Source of the DNA: Amphimedon queenslandica
Taxonomy: Eukaryota > Porifera > Demospongiae > Haplosclerida > Niphatidae
NCBI RefSeq assembly: GCF_000090795.2
Contig: NW_003546299.1
Span: forward strand, 84,523-148,522
DNA length: 64,000 nucleotides
Reading direction: 5' to 3'
Made by a program: the position numbers and the translations under genes
Shown: one piece after another, positions 61,901 to 64,000 of the stretch
Layout: each line of letters starts with the position of its first letter
How positions within the stretch are numbered: position 1 is the stretch's first letter
Notes under the pieces: model-generated
Databases searched by the model: none
What the model was told of the DNA's origin: nothing
Seen by the model: the letters and a program-made list of their open reading frames with translations, nothing else

Positions 61901-63184
61901 TATATATCTTTGTAGTATGGTGCGTGGGCGGATCAAAGGCGCCGCCAGTGCTATAACTTCCAATAACCGCATGATAGGAAAATATAGCACTGTGTGGAAT
62001 ATATAGTACTGCACAGTATAATATGCATGGGCTTTCCTGTTAACCACAAGCTTTGATAGAGGCAAATCACAGCCACAGCTACATACACTATACATGTAAT
62101 TTCATTTGATCCGCCCACGCACCACTACAAACCAATCAAAGCACTGTTGATTCGTAGATTACGGAAATTATTGCATTTGGGACAGTCTTGACAAAAATGC
62201 AGCACTCGGCTTCGCCTTGTGCTACATTTTCCTCTCGATCGCCCCTCGTGCAATAATTTCCGTAACCTACTCTCAACAGTGCTTTAACTAATACTTATTT
62301 CCTGTATGCATTAATATTGGGTAATTCATAGGAGTGAAATCTCTCACACTCCATCGCGATCATCAAGTAGACTCAGTTCACACAGACTTAAATCAACCTC
62401 GTATGTAGCAGAGAGAGTACAAATGAGTCATTTTTTCTTTTTATAGCAATCAGTTTGATCATGCTCCTGTTGATAAGGTCTTGTTCTTAAAGACGAGGAT
62501 ACACCAGAGACAGACTCATGGCGTCCTGGTCACCAGTGAAGCTGGGAACGGACGCTTTTGGTCCTTTCCTGGTAGAAAAGAACCACAAGGTTTTATCATA
62601 TAGCAAAAATGAACTGTAGGAGTACTCACTCTTTTTTTAATAGGCTCTTTTCCACTAACAATCAGTGATGATGAGTTAGTCTTAGCACTAGCCACTGATC
62701 CTAATGACAATTACTTGCTAGCTGGAGACACTATAGGGTTTATTAGTGTCTTTGACATTTCTCATTACTGCATTGGAGAAGCAAGTCAACACTGTATTGT
62801 TATTATTTTATTATATTTTTAATAGTCAGCAAACGTGTTGCCACTGACATTGGCCAGATGGACAGCACATGTTGGAGAAATAACTAATATTGAATATCAT
62901 CAGTCATCAACTTCTTTTGTTCTCTCTTCATCTTACGACTGTAATGTTAAACTATGGACTTTTAAAGGTGAACTTATCGGCACCTTTGGACAGGTAATAC
63001 GTGATTTAAAAATAATGAACGTTTTATGATACGTAAGTTATCATTTTAATACTACCTTCTTAGAAAAATAAGTGGAATACATTGGATAGCAATACTTATC
63101 AACATTACCGAAAGTAAGAATTATTATTGATTGTATTTCTTATTTATGTATTACATTATAGCACTCAAGCAGAAGAGTATCAAG
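58917..63184 (+). CDS. EF-hand and WD40-repeat protein, WDR49/WDR64-like, 3' incomplete
   Basis: The first exon is 58917-58933 (MDCET), followed from 59034 by many short exons. An N-terminal EF-hand-like part (FVELLNEESLSELLSLFHAEK, KVDIENDGYVTENKLMSYLL) precedes two series of WD40 blades: SKQCPCRLLHLFPPSRYLSISRDGIITTW, MNLLVTGSPDHGVRFWDP, ILTGSKDGEVIVWDCLTG, RLITGSRKGEIKIWN and FVLSSSYDCNVKLWTFKGE. This order matches the WDR49/WDR64 group, which is associated with cilia and flagella; that link is family knowledge. The last exon I can support ends near 63184 (TQAEEYQ). A satellite-filled intron then runs to the window edge, so the C terminus probably lies outside. Two MITE-like elements sit in an intron at 61.9-62.3 kb. 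Confidence 0.82.
61909..62131. mobile_element. MITE-like element with ~27-bp terminal inverted repeats
   Basis: The left end TTTGTAGTATGGTGCGTGGG continues CGGATCAAA. The right end is its reverse complement apart from a 2-bp difference. The inner 20 bp (GGTGCGTGGGCGGATCAAA plus flank) is perfectly inverted. The interior has no coding capacity. No clear target duplication was found. It is intronic in the WD40 gene. Confidence 0.8.
62138..62285. mobile_element. Second MITE-like element with ~37-bp imperfect inverted repeats
   Basis: Left end AAAGCACTGTTGA ... TTACGGAAATTATTGCA; right end TGCAATAATTTCCGTAA ... TCAACAGTGCTTT. The inner part also shows partial inverted similarity. It lies six bases after the previous element. 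Confidence 0.75.
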
Positions 63185-63229
63185 GTATTTAAAATTTGTG
63201 ACATTAAATTTCAATTAATTTTTTTTTCA

Positions 63230-64000
63230 AAACATTCAATTTATGTGAATCAAAAATGTAGGATAACTTTTGAGCCAATTTTTTTTGAAATAAATTATGG
63301 ACTATATAGTTCTTGCATGCTTTTTTCAAAATTTTGGCGTTTTCTTAAAATGGCCATAACTCAACAAACATTTGTCAGAAACGGCTCAAATTATCTACAA
63401 AGCATAAGGACATCAATATGTATCAGAAAATGTAATAAAAATTTGGGGTAATTTTGGAGCCATTTTTTGGAAAAAACCATGGGCTATAGCCTTGGGTATT
63501 TTTCAAAAATTGGCTCATTTTAAAAAATGGCCATAACTCGAAAAATATTTGTCGGAATCAGCTCAAACTTTCTACAAAGCATAAGGACATCAATATGTAT
63601 CAGAAAATGTAATAAAAATTTGGGGTGATTTTAGAGCCATTTTTTGGAAAAAACCATGGGCTATAGCCTTGGGTATTTTTCAAAAATTAGCTCATTTTAA
63701 AAAATGGCCATAACTGAAAAAATTGAAGTTGGAATTAGCTCAAACTTTCTACATAGCATAAAGACATCAATATGTATCAGAAAATGTAATAAAATTTTGG
63801 GGTGATTTCAGAGCCATTTTTAGGAAAAAACCATGGGCTATAGCCTTGAGTATTTTTCAAAATTTGGCCGTTTTTAAAAAATGGCCATAACTGCAAAAAT
63901 TAAAATCGGAATCAGCTCAAACTTTCTACAGAGCATAAGGACATCAATATGTATCAGAAAATGTAATACAAATTTGGGGTGATTTTGGAGCTATTTTTGG
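63230..64000 (-). repeat. Satellite family A array, reverse orientation, running to window end
   Basis: At least four monomers with GGCTATAGCC near 63482, 63658 and 63836 (spacing 176-178 bp), CATAAGGACATCAATATGTATC and CAGAAAATGTAATAAAAATTTGGGG. Orientation is opposite to the 11.5-13.2 kb array. It lies in an intron or 3' flank of the WD40 gene. Confidence 0.95.

Overview
This is a eukaryotic nuclear DNA window from an animal. It is AT-rich and densely packed, with many short GT-AG introns (mostly about 40-100 bp). The gene set includes a full-length CSK-family protein, a metazoan-type chitin synthase, perforin-2/MPEG1, SMG1, ATG12 and a TRIM-NHL protein. The compactness and the mix of animal-specific and early-branching features suggest a sponge, probably a demosponge such as Amphimedon. 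That taxon is inferred, not proven. Gene models were traced by hand by matching splice sites and phase to family similarity.

Layout. 1-2.3 kb (+): 3' part of a glycosidase-like gene. 2.4-4.6 kb (-): N-acetylglucosamine-6-sulfatase. 4.7-6.2 kb (+): ER thioredoxin-fold protein ending HTEL, head-to-head with the sulfatase. 6.3-8.8 kb (-): CSK-like SH3-SH2-kinase protein whose catalytic loop and DFG motif have lost their key residues. 8.8-10.3 kb: intergenic. 10.3-16.8 kb (-): chitin synthase with two SAM domains and a 1.8-kb intron filled by a ~177-bp satellite. 17.2-22.4 kb (-): an intronless block of two AIG1/GIMAP-like GTPases and MPEG1. 22.8-48.8 kb (-): the whole SMG1 kinase gene. It hosts a small secreted-peptide gene (+, 26.4 kb), an intronless TRIM-NHL gene (-, 36.1-38.0 kb), and a 10-N assembly gap flanked by a ~1-kb duplication. 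49.0-49.6 kb (+): ATG12. 49.9-54.0 kb (-): TRAPPC12 preceded in frame by an EF-hand module. 54.1-55.1 kb (+): LSM11. 55.1-58.8 kb (-): two tandem ENT4/PMAT-like transporters. 58.9 kb to the end (+): an EF-hand/WD40 protein related to WDR49/WDR64.

Most genes are unrelated housekeeping neighbours arranged head-to-head or tail-to-tail with 50-210 bp between them. The GTPase-GTPase-MPEG1 block, and perhaps the nested TRIM gene, look like an innate-immunity island of single-exon genes. Noncoding DNA is dominated by two related interspersed/tandem repeat families that share a ~65-bp core and each carry a palindrome, plus at least three MITE-like elements and several microsatellites.

The most notable observations are the CSK-like pseudokinase, the EF-hand/TRAPPC12 fusion, the nested basic secreted-peptide gene, the two-SAM chitin synthase, and the shared-core repeat families.
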